Shown piece after piece: positions 1 to 11,876 of a stretch of DNA of 64,000 bases (its first letter is position 1; each line of letters starts with the position of its first letter). A program made the position numbers and the translations under genes. The stretch is from NCBI GenBank assembly GCA_003971905.1, contig RSEE01000087.1, forward strand, positions 124,001 through 188,000. The letters are read 5' to 3'. The stretch is from Moniliella sp. 'wahieum' (taxonomy: Eukaryota; Basidiomycota; Moniliellomycetes; Moniliellales; Moniliellaceae). The notes below the pieces were generated by a model, which saw only the letters and a list, made by a program, of their open reading frames with translations, was not told the DNA's origin and made no database searches.

Positions 1-1
1 T

Positions 2-745
2 CCGCCCTCGTGGCTCCAGCACTCGCCTATCGCTCACCCTCACCTTCGATGCACTCAGCCCGCTCCCTCACCCCCGCCTTCCTTCCTCCCCGGCCGCATT
101 CCGGCCTGTCTCGTCCCCGCCGGCCCTCCACTCTCCATCAACAAGGCACCCAGTCGTACCCCGTCAGGACGTCCTTTGCCCCCTGCCCCCGCCGGTCGTA
201 CCCCGTCACATACGAGGCGCTCTACATCCCCCGCTGCGCCGGCGCCCGGATCCCTGGGGCAAACGGTGGCCGTGTCTTCGCCGACAACTGCCGTGTCTCC
301 TTTCGAGAGTGGTGCAGAGGAGGCACGATGGCGGTCGAGCGGGCGCGCGTGCCAGTGCCTAGCTCGCAATCCCGGCCGTATTCGGGACAGGAAGCGCGTG
401 TACGAAGGCGGGAAGAAGAACGCCTGTATCGTACCATGCACCATCGGTTCAGTCTGGTGCGAACGCCAGCGTCGGTGCGCGTCGTCTGTCGGTCCCTCAT
501 GCGCGCATGATGATCCCAGTGTGCTGCTGGCTGGAGCCGCCGGAGCTGGTATGGCTGGCGTGGTCGCAAAGCATCTTGCAACCGCGTGCGAGTGCGCTGT
601 ACGCGCCCTCGGAAGGCAGTCGCGCCTCCTCTCCCACTCCGTCGGAACGACTGTTTGCGCCCGAGGGGCAATGGGCGTGCCCCGGCGTATCGGCTGTCGC
701 AGACTCGCCCTTCAATTTCCCCAGTTCCGATTCGCTCTGAGCTAG
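2..745 (+). CDS. 3' part of a Ser/Pro-rich protein gene (partial, uncertain)
   Basis: An open frame enters from the left window edge and runs to a stop at 743-745. Its first 110 codons are rich in Ser, Pro, Thr and Arg, like the disordered parts of other proteins in this window. A second frame (507-740) ends in another Ser/Pro-rich stretch with a stop only five bases earlier, so one gene broken by a frameshift is likely. No domain is recognised. Antisense frames are also open here because the DNA is GC-rich, so strand and frame are tentative. The region ends before the polypurine tract and promoter of the next + strand gene. Confidence 0.3.
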   Translation, partial: PPSWLQHSPIAHPHLRCTQPAPSPPPSFLPGRIPACLVPAGPPLSINKAPSRTPSGRPLPPAPAGRTPSHTRRSTSPAAPAPGSLGQTVAVSSPTTAVSPFESGAEEARWRSSGRACQCLARNPGRIRDRKRVYEGGKKNACIVPCTIGSVWCERQRRCASSVGPSCAHDDPSVLLAGAAGAGMAGVVAKHLATACECAVRALGRQSRLLSHSVGTTVCARGAMGVPRRIGCRRLALQFPQFRFALS

Positions 746-875
746 CCCCCATCTCTGGTGCCTCTTACGCGCCATACCCCTTCTCCCTCATGTCATCTAT
801 GCTCTACCTTTGTCGATTGAAGTCGTTTGGCTATTTTTTTTTCGCGGGAGCACAGACCGTGCGTGCTACATTTAG

Positions 876-1160
876 GGAAGGAAAGAAAGGAAAGGAAAGA
901 AAGGAAAGGAAAGGAAAGGAAAGGAAAGGAAAGGAAAAGGAAAAGGAAAGGAAAAAGGAAATAAAAGGAAAGGAAAGGAAAGGAAAGGAAAGGAAAAAGG
1001 AAAAGGAAAGGAAAGGAAAGAAAGGAAAGGAAAGGAAAGGAAAAAAGGAAAGGAAAGGAAAGGAAAGGAAGGAAAAAGGAAAGGAAAGGAAAGGAAAGGA
1101 AAGGAAAGGAAAGGAAGAAAGGAAAGGAAAGGAAAAGGGGAAAGGAAAGGAAAGGAATGT
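876..1160. repeat. GGAAA polypurine microsatellite tract
   Basis: About 285 bases made almost only of G and A on the + strand. The unit is GGAAA (5 bp), with slips to GGAAAA, GAAAG and GGAAAAA. The frames crossing it translate to Lys/Glu/Gly (+) or Phe/Leu/Ser/Pro (-) runs and are not genes. The tract ends about 300 bp before the Rho GEF start codon. Mirror-symmetric polypurine DNA of this kind can form triplex structures; that is general knowledge and is not shown here. Confidence 0.95.
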
Positions 1161-1456
1161 GAAAGGAGGATGCCAATAGTCAAAGCCAGCCGAGAGGTAG
1201 AATGCATGTCATGTGACAAGGACAAGGCACGTGCCAAGCCACGGGCAGATGCACGCTGATGCATGCACGCGGAAGCAGCCCTAGGCCCAACCCTAGCGGC
1301 GCCGCGTACGTCAGCGCCACGGGAGGGAGCAAAGCAGAGGAGCAGGCACGAGGGCGGTCAGGCCCACACACAGGCCGCCACAGCGCGTGTGGGATTGGGG
1401 GGCTCCTAACTCGGTCTGAGTACTCACAGCAGCCCCAGCAGACCACCGCCGCCGCC
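1161..1456 (+). promoter_or_regulatory. Putative promoter and 5' UTR of the Rho GEF
   Basis: Gene-free stretch between the GGAAA tract and the first ATG of the Rho GEF. It carries GCATGC/TGATGCATGCAC-type alternating motifs near 1250-1266 and a CA-rich leader before the ATG at 1457. No clear TATA box is seen. The call is by position only. Confidence 0.4.
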
Positions 1457-4400
1457 ATGCACAACGCACCCGCCGCCATGCCCACGCCCCCCGCCATGCT
1501 CGCCTCCGCCGAGGCCGCCTACGCCTACCACGACCCCATCTCCACCGCCGTCGCCGCCGCCCTCCAGCCGCCTCGCCCGCGCCGCCTCGCCCCCGCCCAC
1601 GCCTACTGCGCCTGCGCCACAGCCCCAGCCGCCGCCCCCGCCGCTCCCCATCCCGCCCCACCTCCCGCCCCACCTCCAGCCACACCCAGCCGCATACCCG
1701 CACGCCCGCCGCCCCCGCCCCTCCCGCCCCTCCAGCCCTCCCGCACCCCCCCACGCACCCCGCTCCCTGCCCGCCACCCCTCTGCCCCGGCCCCCGCCCC
1801 ACCCCTCCGGCCTGCCCACGCCCACGCCCACGCCACGCCCTTCGACCACGCCTATGCGCCCAGCCATCCCCCTACGCGTACCCGCCCCACCCCAACTCCT
1901 CCCCGCTGGCCCCGCGCCCACCCCCCTGCCGCAGCCTCCGCGCCCACACCCACACCCGCCTCCGCCCTCGCTTCCGCTGCGGCTCCGCTTGCGTCTCCGC
2001 TCCCGGCCCCGCTCCCGCCCCGATTCCGCCCCGCTCCCCAAGCCCCAGGCGCAGCAGCCCATGCGCCCTCCTCATCCGGCTGCCCTCTCCGTATCAGAGC
2101 GGCCTTCCGCCCCCTCCTACCTCCGCCCGCCTTGCCCCGCCCCGCCCCCCTCCCTTCCCGCCTCGGCGCCTGCCGTCATACCATGCCCACGCCCCACGCA
2201 TCGTTCCAAGCCTTCTGTCGTCCTTGGCCTACCAACTCGTCACCTTCAGTTTTACCCCCGGGCACTCATTTACCCCCGTCCAGCTCGGCGACGCCATTCT
2301 CGCGCTCATCCTGCCTCGCATCCGCACCATCTATGCTGCTGTCCCTCCCATGTTTGCTTCAGCCTAGACGGCAGCCCCGCCGCCCCCGCAACGAAACAAC
2401 CATCCAAGAAGCGGGCCGACGCATGGCCATTATCCTCGCTTCCGCCCTCCAGGGCGAAAACTTTGTCGTGTCGAGGATCACCGATGAGCGCCAGATCGCA
2501 GACCATCTGCTGGCTGCCCAGTTTCAATGGATGCCATTGGGCGAGGAGAGGAGACAAGACCCCCACGACCTCTGGTTTGTGCCCCTATGTCGTCGCCGGC
2601 ACCACCTTGGAGCCCGAACACCCCGCACGCTGTCTTCCCAGCTTGGCCCGCTGCTATTCCCTCTCTGCCCTACCTCCTCTCCGGGCGCACGGACCTGCTA
2701 TGCCCCCACCTGCCCTGCCGCGCTGGCGGCCAACTGAAGGTGACCAACCCCGAGAGGGAACGCCATCCACCTCTCCCCCATGCTTCTCTCATCCCACCCG
2801 AGGCGTCAACGCCGATCAGCTCGCCCTCTGTGCATGATACAGGATTTCACCCTATGTGGCCGGAACCTTCCATCCAACCCTGTCCCCGCCCGATTCACCT
2901 GGAATGGGGCCGTCTTCTCCTCCTCCGCCCCCCACGTAGCCCACTCCCCGTCACAGGCAACGTTCAAGTCGCACGTCTCCCACTCACTTGCGACAATCTT
3001 GAATCCCTCCGCCCCTGCCGAGACCGAACGGCACCAGTCCGAGTCTGCGCTGTCCTCACATCTGGATCGCGTCCTCAGCGTAAGCCAAACACCGAGTCAG
3101 TCGGTCCCTGTGCATTCGGAAGCAAGCAGCTCGTCCCCTATCGATGATCGGCCGGCGAACGAGCGGCTGAACGCGGCACTGGAGAACATTCTTACACTTG
3201 ACGTGGACCATGCACAGAAAAAAGAGTGGGCGCAACTGGTCTTGGGCGACGCCGCTTTGTCCACCCACACGAAAGAGAAAAGGAGGAGGAAATCACAAGG
3301 CAAAACATGCTGTACGAGTTTTGCTACTACCACGCTTCCTTTGTCGCCGATCTGCGGTTGCTACGCACGGTACTGCTTCCGATGGTCGAAGGGGGGCGTG
3401 CTCCTTCTTTGTCCCCTTCCATCTCTACCCCTCCGGTTGTGCGCACGACAACAAGCACAAGCCTCGACTCTGTTGCGAGCAAGGCCACCGCCCGCTTTTC
3501 AGCCGCATCCCCCATGCTGGCTAATTCTCTTGGTACTTCTCTCAGCGGTTCGCACCAGAGCAGTCCGCCACTTGGGCGAGCGGGAAAGTCGGCACAGCGG
3601 ACGAATTGGTGCACGCAAATGATGGCACGGGCGGATGACCTGTTGAAGGTGGCGGAACCTTTTTGATCAAATTGCAGCAACGCGTGCTCGCCTCGGGAGA
3701 GCGGGGGTACATCTCGGGTCTGGGGGATCTGGTCCTGGAGTATGTGGCGAGCGAGCCGTTGTGGCGCGCTGTGTTGGGCTACATTGCCATTTACCCCATG
3801 GCAACTGTGATGCTGGACTTGGAGGTGATCCGCAACCCACGCTTTGCCAATTTGGTCGAGTCAATTGCCAAGTAGGCGGCATGCGGAAGCGGACGCTCAA
3901 GGCGGTTATCGATCGTGCCCGAACCACGTTTGCCCAGTACCCCTTCTCGCCCGCGCTCCCCTCAAGCTGACCAAACCTGGCTGATGACCGAGGAGGAAGC
4001 GCGGACCGAGACGTACTGATGGAACGAGCGTTGCAAATCATGGCCGAGCTGTGGAGCGGATCAACAATGAGATTCTGCCCCCTGAAACAGAACGGGCCAA
4101 CGCGTTCCGCTTGCACCATACCTTGCTGTGGAAGGCCAACCCGTCCATCGGAGACGCCATGATGATCCAGAGTTTGGGCTTGAACCGACCGAATCGGAGG
4201 TTGGTACTCGAAACCCCATCTACTCGTTTCAGCAACAAGGACCTTCGCATCGTGGTCACCGACTCGTATCTACTGATCCTGAGGCGGTCGAGGTCCCGCT
4301 CAAAGTCCTCCTCCTTCAATCCGGTTCGCCAGGCGACGTGACCGACTCCTTCGCGACGACCGCACCCCTTCCAGAGTCCGACCCCGCCCTTGAAGGTCGC

Positions 4401-6020
4401 ACGGCGACGGGATTCCGGTTCTTCCAAGCGCGTACGTTTTAACCCCCCTTCAGCCCCCACCCTCCTGGAGCGACTGAAACTGTTAACGATACTGACTCTG
4501 TCTGCAGCCAATCCCGCTCGAGACGGTGCAAATGGGTTCGTTTAGTGGCGAGGCGCAGATGCACGGAGAGCTGGAGCGATATCCTTTCTATGTGGGGCAT
4601 GTGGCGCACGGAATCCAAATTCTGTTCTGTGCGACCAAAGCGATGCGAGAGCAGTGGAGAAGACGCTGCAGGATCGGATCGATCAACGGCAGATTGCGCT
4701 CAGCTCCCGAGCCCCTCATGCAACTCAACTGTTGACCAACGAGAAATTTGGCGCGGCGCGTGCGGGCACGGTCGGCCTTTCCTCCACCCCGGCACCCAAC
4801 ATGCAGTTGACCGGAGACCTGGTCAAGGCCATCGTTTTCCACACCCATGATGGTCGGGAGCTCGTGGCAGTCGCTGGGCGGATCGGGGTGTGGGTGGGGT
4901 GCGCGGCGCGGAATGATGAAGCAAGTGCTGCATGCGCCCAATGTAGAGGACATGGCCTTGTTTGCTCCCACCCGCGGCGGCGCGTACCAAGGCACACTGA
5001 TTCTTCAAACGGGCACCGACGTACACGCCTATGCGCTCGCCTCGATTTCCCCCTCGAGCTCGGTTTCGTCGGTGCAGGGGGACAAGAAGGTGCAGCTCAA
5101 CAAGAAGCGAAGGGACGAAGTGGGGTTCTTTGCGAGGTAAGGTGGCCCATAAACCTGCGCTATCTTGCAACAAAAGGGAAAATGGGGGTTCCGCCAACTC
5201 CGCCTTTCGCCCGCCGAGAGTGGAGGTGGGGGTCATTCGGGCATGCGCCGCTTCTCTCGGCTCCAAGATCCAATGTGGAGATGCGGTGCTGGAAGAAGCT
5301 GAACCCTTCTTTACCGACAACGCAACCCGTCTCGCATCCAATTTTACCGTACTGACCTGGCCGTCATTCACGAGGCGGAGTGGACATTATCGATGCCGAT
5401 CTCACCAAGGTGCCCATCAGTCTACCCGATTTTGCCTTGACGTCCGGGGCCGTGCGGGACCTCAGTGATGGTGGCTACCGGCGCGACCGTCCCTCAGGCA
5501 GCGAGATGCGCAACAACTCTGCCATCACCAAGGAGACGTTCCAAGGTACGCCCAAGATGAGCGTGGCGCGGAAAGAGTTGGATGGGAGCAAAGTGTTGGC
5601 CATGTTCTCCGTGCCCAAGCCCGGGAGCAAACGCGACCGCAACATCCTCCTTGTCTATCGCAAGTATGGCATTTACGTCTTGTCCGATGCCGATGGCAAG
5701 GCCGGCACGCCCGACCGACTGCATGAAGCGTTCCGATGGGAAGGGGAGCCGGAAAGTGTGGTGTTGCATGGCCACTACCTGATCGGAATCAGTCCCCGCT
5801 TGATTGAGATCCGCAGGGTCAACGGACGCTTGGAACAGGTGATCAAGGGCCGCAATTGGTCCCTTGTATCGGGGGATGTGGTGCTGGTGCCGCGTCCGGG
5901 GGAGGAGGTACGCGGAGCAGACCCACCAGTGCCCGTGTTGGTCAGCCAGCGGATCCTTGCCCTACCAACTCGGCTTATGATGAACAGACCATCTTTGAAC
6001 TGGTCTTCCGCACCGCATGA
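1457..6020 (+). CDS. Rho guanine-nucleotide exchange factor (Rom1/Rom2 type, DH-PH-CNH)
   Basis: Predicted activator of Rho1-type GTPase in cell-wall integrity signalling at the plasma membrane. The first 250 codons are a Pro/Ala-rich disordered region. From 2215 to 2560 a folded part follows, containing LAYQLVTFSFTPG and DERQIADHLLAAQFQW, at the place where Rom proteins have a DEP-like domain. The DH (RhoGEF) domain spans about 3140-4000, with LYEFCYYHASFVADLRLLRT, then DLVLEYVASEPLWRAV and IRNPRFANLVESIAK. A PH-like region follows at about 4030-4450. The CNH domain (about 4740-6020) shows RNILLVYRKYGIYVLSDADG, and a last segment reading TNSAYDEQTIFELVFRTA ends at TGA 6018-6020. The gene is split among at least eight frames by single-base shifts and perhaps introns, so exact joins are unknown. 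Start chosen at the first ATG of the Pro-rich frame. The family is clear; assignment among Rom1, Rom2 and Tus1 is not. Confidence 0.85.
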
Positions 6021-6572
6021 AACAGATCGCTGGCTATACAAAGCCCCTCCCAGCCCCTCCCTGCCCCTTGAAACCCCACCCTCTCCAAATCGCCTTTGTT
6101 TTTCTAGGACAAACGGACATGTACCAAGTACCGACAGATGACCTGGATGGACAGTTTCGCTATGGATCTCCCCCCATTTCTGATTCTCTCGGCGCGAAAG
6201 GAACAAGCCACCAAGCGCCTGTCACCATGTTTTCAATGATCATTTGCCATCCTTTTACCACGTTGAGGATCGTCAGCGCAGACATGTAGAGGCGGGAAAG
6301 AAAAAAATACAGGGGCCTCATTCAAGAAATGTGAACTTGCTAATGCTAGCAGTAGGAAAAGAAAGTACAAAACAGCAGGCGGTGAAATGAGGCTTGTCAT
6401 GCAGGTGGACGGATCAAACATGTTGGGTAAAAGCGCTCTCAGGGAAGTATCATATGCCACCCTCTGACTTTTGGAAACACTCCAAACCCAAGGAACCAGT
6501 CCCCCCTCGCCGCGCATGTGCGCACGCCCTCGGATGTGTGAAGAGGATTGTCCATCAGAGTGGCAAATGTGC
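6021..6572. other. Intergenic, between convergent Rho GEF and carboxylesterase
   Basis: About 550 bases between the stop of the Rho GEF (+) and the stop of the carboxylesterase (-). It is more A/T-rich than the flanking genes, with an A-rich patch at 6300-6365 that could include 3' UTR or polyadenylation signals. An alternative last exon of the Rho GEF, after the CTAG-type acceptor near 6107, cannot be excluded. No other gene is seen. Confidence 0.5.
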
Positions 6573-8520
6573 TCAGCCCGGGATCTTCCACATGTTCTCG
6601 CGCCACCACCGACACCGTTCGCCTCGGCCGGACTCCCACTCGTTACCCCGGACCAAACTAAAGTCATTTTGAAGGCCCGGTGCGACGTGGACAGTGGTGT
6701 TGTGGTAGCCGTAGACGTACACTGACGATGGCTGGCCACCAGTCTGGTTGAGGTTGAGCATGACCCTCCCTTTGGGGTGCCAGGGGCGCCACGACGCGCC
6801 CAGCTGGGTATCTCCCCGCCGCGGAGACGGGTACCATTGACGTGTACAAGCCGAGTGCCGTCTTATCTGTCACGGCGCCTCGTGCATCCGGGCGGGAGCG
6901 TAGGAGTGCCAGTGAGAATGTAGGTGCGCCAGATGGATTGGAAGGCGCGCGGTACTGCTGGCCCAATCGCGCCAACTGCCACGGTTGGCCCTGGTTGGAG
7001 AAGATGGCTGGCACGTCGCTTGCATGGATGGCCGGCACGACCGAGTGCTGGTACTTCCAGCTGCGTCGTGTGGGAAGGAGGAATATGCGTCGGCCAACCA
7101 ATACGAAGGACAAATGTACGTCGATTCGGCCAGCAGAGTATCTGCCAACGCTTGCGCACCTACCCCAGTCGATTGGACCGAGCTACTGGCCGGCGCACCA
7201 AATCCGTCCGTAGCAAACGTCTCGTTCTTCCCCAGTTCAGCTAGTGGGAGGTACAGAGCGAGGGCCTCGTCCAGGCTGGTGCCGAGACCCGGGTAGAGCG
7301 CCGCGATCCAGCTGGTGGCTGCTGCCATGTCGGTCAAATTCTGGGCGGTAAACATTGGACCTTCTTCGGCATTGTTGCCAGTAAGCATCCGGGCCCCGTT
7401 CACCCGCTTTTGGGCCAGTAGCCGGGAAGGCAGGTCGACCAGGAGACGGTTGTCGTTGACCGGATTGAAAGCCCAGCTGGCGTACACGCCCGACATGGAG
7501 ACCGCGTTGGAAGAGGCATTGATGGCAGACAGAGGAGCTTGACGAAGACAGTCCATAGTGGAGGGGTTGTTCGGGGCAGCCGGCGCCCGCGGCAAATTGC
7601 TCAAATGCCGTTTGGGACGAGGGAGTTGTTATAGGGCACGGGTTTGTGCAGCGAAGGGGAGGAGGTGACAAGTTGGTGGAAGAGTGAGGTGCCGAGCGTA
7701 CCATTGTAGGATACTGCATGGATCATGGTTGCTCCCCCGCCTGCACTTTCGCCCCCAATGGTAACCCGGCGCGGGTCGCCGCCAAATTGGTGGATGTGTT
7801 TCTGAACCCAATGCATCACGGCCTGTTGGTCCAGCAGACCAACATTCAAATCCCCATTGTCGTGGATCTGGTTGGAAGAGGCAAAGCCCAAGGCACCTAA
7901 ACGGTATTCGAACGTGACAACAACCATCTTTTCGGACTGCGTACCATTCAAAATGAGCTCGCTCGGATCATCACGACTGTTGCCTTGGCCATAGCCTGTA
8001 TAGCGCCCCGGCACCGAGGATGACACATAAAAGGTTATCAGCGAGGCCAGGTTCAAGAACAAGGGGATAAAGGGCAAGAAGGGAAAAGGACTGAGACGTA
8101 CCCACCGTGGATCCAGATGAAGACGGGGGCATCGCAAGCGTCGGGTGAGGCATACACATTGAGAAAGAGACAGTCCTCGCTAATTGGAGGGGCGATCAGT
8201 GGAGGGAACTGCGGGACGGCATTGGCAGTCTGGGGACACTGGGCTTGGAACATGGTTGCGTTCTGCACATGGTCGTCTTGGGCAGGGGGCAAGGTGCGCG
8301 GCGCGCGCCACCGCAGTTCGCCCAAAGGTGGCTGGGCGTAGCGCATCCCCCTCCACACCCGCAGCCCATCGAGTGTGTCGTTGTGGTAGCCCTGGTAGCG
8401 GGCATACCCCAGGTCCACGACCAAGTCGGAGGTGGCGGAGGGGATGCGCATTGCCCAGGCGGCTGGAAGGAGGGGCAATGCGGCGCCGACTGCTAGCAAC
8501 GCCGACAGAAGGTGGACCAT
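6573..8520 (-). CDS. Secreted type-B carboxylesterase/lipase
   Basis: Alpha/beta-hydrolase of the carboxylesterase type-B family, expected to hydrolyse esters or lipids outside the cell. It starts at ATG 8520 with a signal peptide (MVHLLSALLAVGAALPLLPA). The order is typical: GLRVWRGMRYAQPPLGELRW, SEDCLFLNVY, oxyanion-hole HGG(G)YGQGN split by an intron at about 7997-8101, nucleophile elbow GESAGGG, acid residue in TGNNAEEGPMF, and catalytic His in IHASD. The C-terminal part NDFSLVRGNEWESGRGERCR ends at KIPG and a stop at 6573. Several NxS/T sites suggest glycosylation. At least four single-base breaks split the frame (around 8102, 7610, 7080 and 6850). The intron phase fits only if one G is missing in the GGG run at 8101-8103. 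Family assignment is firm; substrate is unknown. Confidence 0.9.
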
Positions 8521-8670
8521 GATGGCGTTGGAGAGAAGAAAAGAAGTTGAGATTAGGACTGGGAGAGAAGTTGGTTGTCCGACAAAGCTGCGGCAAAAGA
8601 GAGTGGCTCTGGAAACGGAGTGGCTTACCACAATTTGAACCCACTATATACTGCAAGCGAGGGATGCGGG

Positions 8671-8678
8671 TATATATA
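8671..8678 (-). promoter_or_regulatory. TATA-like box of the carboxylesterase
   Basis: TATATATA lies about 150 bases upstream of the carboxylesterase ATG on the minus strand, with a second TATA-like string at 8645-8650. Position and sequence fit a core promoter of a TATA-containing, inducible gene. Confidence 0.5.
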
Positions 8679-8699
8679 GCAAGTGTGCCACATACTGTA

Positions 8700-9492
8700 C
8701 GTGCATTTTCTCGTGTAGTGTGCTATAGTACGAGCAACCGAATGATGAGGCCGGTGATCCATGATCGACGATCGACGGACACTGCAAGTGCGAGCGGCGG
8801 CGAAGCGAAGACCCGCCTCGGTTGGGTGGGGGCACTGTGGCAGCGGAGCACTAGAGCACTGGAGCACTGGTGGGGCACGAGCGGCGTTTTGTGGGGGGGT
8901 GTGGCGTGTGGAGAAAAGGGGAGCGCTATAGGTCCGTAGCGTACGTATGTACAGGGCGTACGTAGCAGAGCTCAGCCGGTAAGCCGGTAAGCTGTAAGTC
9001 TGATGATTCGATCGATGATCGATGGGGCCAGGCAAGGCTAGTGTAGGGCCAAGCGCTCAGCCCAGGCGGCACGAGGTATGCACGGGCAACTAACAACCAA
9101 AACTTATGCAAGGGTGTACACCCGCTTGCCATCCCCCTGGATGGAGGAGAGACTCAGCACCAAACCTTCAACGTATACTCAAGACTCAGCGCACTCAGTT
9201 CATGCGTATATCAAGTGTGGACAACAGCTGGATGCAAAAACCATGACCCACGCCACTTGTTCGCCGGAAGTGGCTCTATGCTTATCTCGGCGGAACGGGT
9301 AATCTAGTAAGCACCCCACTGTGTTAATCGTGCACAGACCACTATTCTATACTGATGTGTCTCACCTTGTTATACTTCGTGTGCTGTGTGTGCCGAGCGC
9401 AGATCCCCGATAGTTGTACGGCAAATGCCTCATCATTGGGTCGCGAGGTCAGCCTCTGTGGAAACGTCGTTCTCCGTTGAGCGTTGGTAGAC
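8700..9492. other. Start of gene-poor island, no gene recognised
   Basis: This holds the distal promoter of the carboxylesterase and then non-coding sequence with many short palindromic strings such as CGATCGACGATCGA (8760-8775) and CGATCGATGATCGATGG (9009-9025). Open frames are short and overlap on both strands. Nothing with family-like sequence is seen. Confidence 0.5.
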
Positions 9493-9580
9493 GTTGAGTA
9501 TAAGCATCCTCTGTTGAGTATAAGCATCCTCTGTGGAGTATAAGCATCCTCTGTGGAGTATAAGCATCCTCTGTTGAGTA
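9493..9580. repeat. 20-bp tandem repeat (4 copies plus a partial)
   Basis: Four perfect-length copies of GTTGAGTATAAGCATCCTCT occur at 9493-9512, 9513-9532, 9533-9552 and 9553-9572. A T/G change in the third base distinguishes copies 3 and 4. A broken fifth copy follows at 9573-9580. The near-identity suggests recent duplication or slippage. Confidence 0.95.
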
Positions 9581-11876
9581 CTGAGTGCTGGTACTGATGC
9601 ATGATGGTGCATCGGCACGAGGTGCCCCAGAGAGTCCCTGGGTCGTGCGATTCTCCTGTCGGGTATCAACGGATGAAACGTGTTGGTGCCCTATTCGGTT
9701 CTCGTTCGCCGAGCCTCAATATTCGATCGACAAAAATCCGTGCATGGACTTCTCGCGCTGCTGCTGCCATTATACATGTTACATCTCGGAAATATATGAG
9801 ATCTAATGTTTTGGGCCCCACGTTCGAGGTCGTCCACATGACACTGACAGCTTCACGTACTGGGAAGGTCATATAACCTCAACGGTGCAAGCAACTGGGG
9901 CTACTTCCGCTTCCCCATGTAGGCAGTAAAGCGGGAGGTTGTGGCCCATTGGAGAGTGTGAGAACACTGTTAGACTACTGGAGCTTTTGGTAATCGACCA
10001 TCGATCTTGACTTTTACTCTGCGGTTCTCCGAAATCGCCGGGCATTTGCACGCCCAGCACAATCGGTGCAATCCCCGCACGAATACGTCACTAAAGTCAC
10101 GCGTCACGCGTCACGCGTCACCCGCCATATTTTATTCACTCCACAACTCAAAGCATGCAACACTCTCGGATCCATTCTGAGTATAGCGCACAGTACTACT
10201 GGCGCCACACCTCACCCGCCCTGGTGCGAATAAATGGTACGGTTAACGAAAGTCTCTTAGAACTTGTCTCTCCACACTCACGCATGTCACACACAATGCA
10301 TCCTTGCATACCTCAGAGGTTGGGTCCGACCGGTATTAACTTCCCCCCCCCCCAAAAAAACAGGAAGAGCCTCCCCCGGCGGTTGAGGCCTGTAATGACT
10401 TCAAGCTTCAAAATCCCCAAGAGAGCCAAGGAGGACATGATGCCCATAGTGCCCCGGTGACGGATTTATCTGAATTAGCGACCCATGCCGTACGTGACGT
10501 ACATATACTCCGATTATCCGGTGATCATCGATGAGCTACGTGTCTCGGCACAAAGTCGTTGCGGGGTAGTACTATAAAACCAACATAACCCCGAGAACAG
10601 CAGGGTATATACGCACAGCCAAAACAAGTTTACATGACCATTGTTTATAAACACGTACTGTGAGAGAGGCAGACATATTCAACCTACTCACCATGTGTAC
10701 TGTAGCTGGAACTTACAGAGGATCCTCACTAGTCACTATAGCCTCGTCCTTCGTGGGAAAAGGAGAGAGATTGAAGGTTGCTAATACCAAAAGGAAGAGA
10801 AAAAGGGGCAAAAAGAGATTCTTTGGGGGGGAAGTGGCCCCGCTATTTTATTGTGGGGCTTTAATTTCTCACGTGTGGGGCTCGCTCGGGGGTTCGGGGC
10901 AAACGGATGTCCCTAGGTGAAAGTGACATTGTGTCGATTCACGCCAGTTCGTTCCTGTCGGTCTGTAGTGGCAGATGCGAGTGGGGTTAGAGGAAAACAT
11001 GCGGCCTACTCCGAGTCGGCTTAAGGCAAAGGCGTTTTTTCCGTGTATATGGCAAGGCTAAGTACTAGTAATAGGCGCCAGCTTTTTGGAAAGAGTAATA
11101 GCGTACCTGCGGACTTCGTATTCGGAGAGAGGAGCAGCTATAGGCAAGGGATATACGACCCCCCTGTGTGGACTGGGACTGTGGAGAGCTGGAACTGAAA
11201 CTTTTGGACTAAAAATGTACTGGGCTCCCGTGGGATCCTGAAGGGAAATGGGCGAAGAACTGGCACTGTAGGATCGCGGAAGAGAATCATCGATCAAGAA
11301 GGATCCAAGAGAGGAGGGTAGGGTTTCATGAACGGGAGACAGGGGAAAGGTAGGAGGATGAAGCCATTAGGGAGCTAAAGAAGCTGACTGCCTTTTTTTC
11401 CTGGTTCATTGACGCCAGATAAAATCCACGGTGTAGACTTTACATAGCCGAGGCTTCAAAGGGAAAGCATTAAGGCAGGATTTGGGGTCAGCGTCCCGTT
11501 TTTACCCTCCGTGACATAACCTCGGTTGTCCGAACGACAAAAAGGCCCACAAACCGTCGTTGGAGGTAGTGATGGTACTGTTGTGCTGTAACCGAAACAA
11601 CTAGCCGGAAGCAGATGGACCCGGATGACTAAAATCAACAGAGCCCGCCTTCTCATGAGCACTGAGGCGAGAGCAAAACATTTTGTGGACACTATGGCGG
11701 GCACTGAAGTGATGAACACAGGATCTCAAACGAAAAGGCGTTGCCCAATAGGTGTGTGGTGGCGACAATGCAGTGGTCCAGTGCAGGTATCCATAAAGGG
11801 TTTCCCATATATGTATACTTAGTGTCACGGGCGGGCCCCGCCAGGGGGCTCACCCAGGTTCTTAGGGCACAATCCC
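9581..11876. other. Gene-poor stretch, no gene recognised
   Basis: About 2.3 kb of mixed-composition DNA with only short open frames. Visible items are the triple ACGCGT at 10094-10119, a C10-A7 homopolymer junction near 10350, and many short palindromic TA-rich strings. No protein family, tRNA or rRNA was recognised. Confidence 0.5.
10094..10119. promoter_or_regulatory. Three tandem ACGCGT (MluI cell-cycle-box-like) motifs
   Basis: Period-7 repeat of GTCACGC carrying three ACGCGT hexamers. ACGCGT is the binding site of MBF-type (Mbp1/Swi6) regulators in fungi. No convincing gene lies next to it, so a regulatory role is only possible; it may be a simple tandem repeat. Confidence 0.35.

Noticed and set aside
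793-1264. Open frames of 100-190 codons across the GGAAA tract on both strands
   Set aside because: They exist only because the repeat lacks stop codons; the peptides are simple Lys/Glu/Gly or Phe/Leu/Ser/Pro runs.
1311-2062. Gly/Arg-rich minus-strand frames opposite the Rho GEF N terminus
   Set aside because: Antisense of a Pro/Ala-rich GC-rich coding region, with no start context or family; the sense frame leads into a recognised gene.
9493-9580. Possible CRISPR-like array
   Set aside because: Copies are directly adjacent with no spacers, and the genome is eukaryotic; it is a simple tandem repeat.
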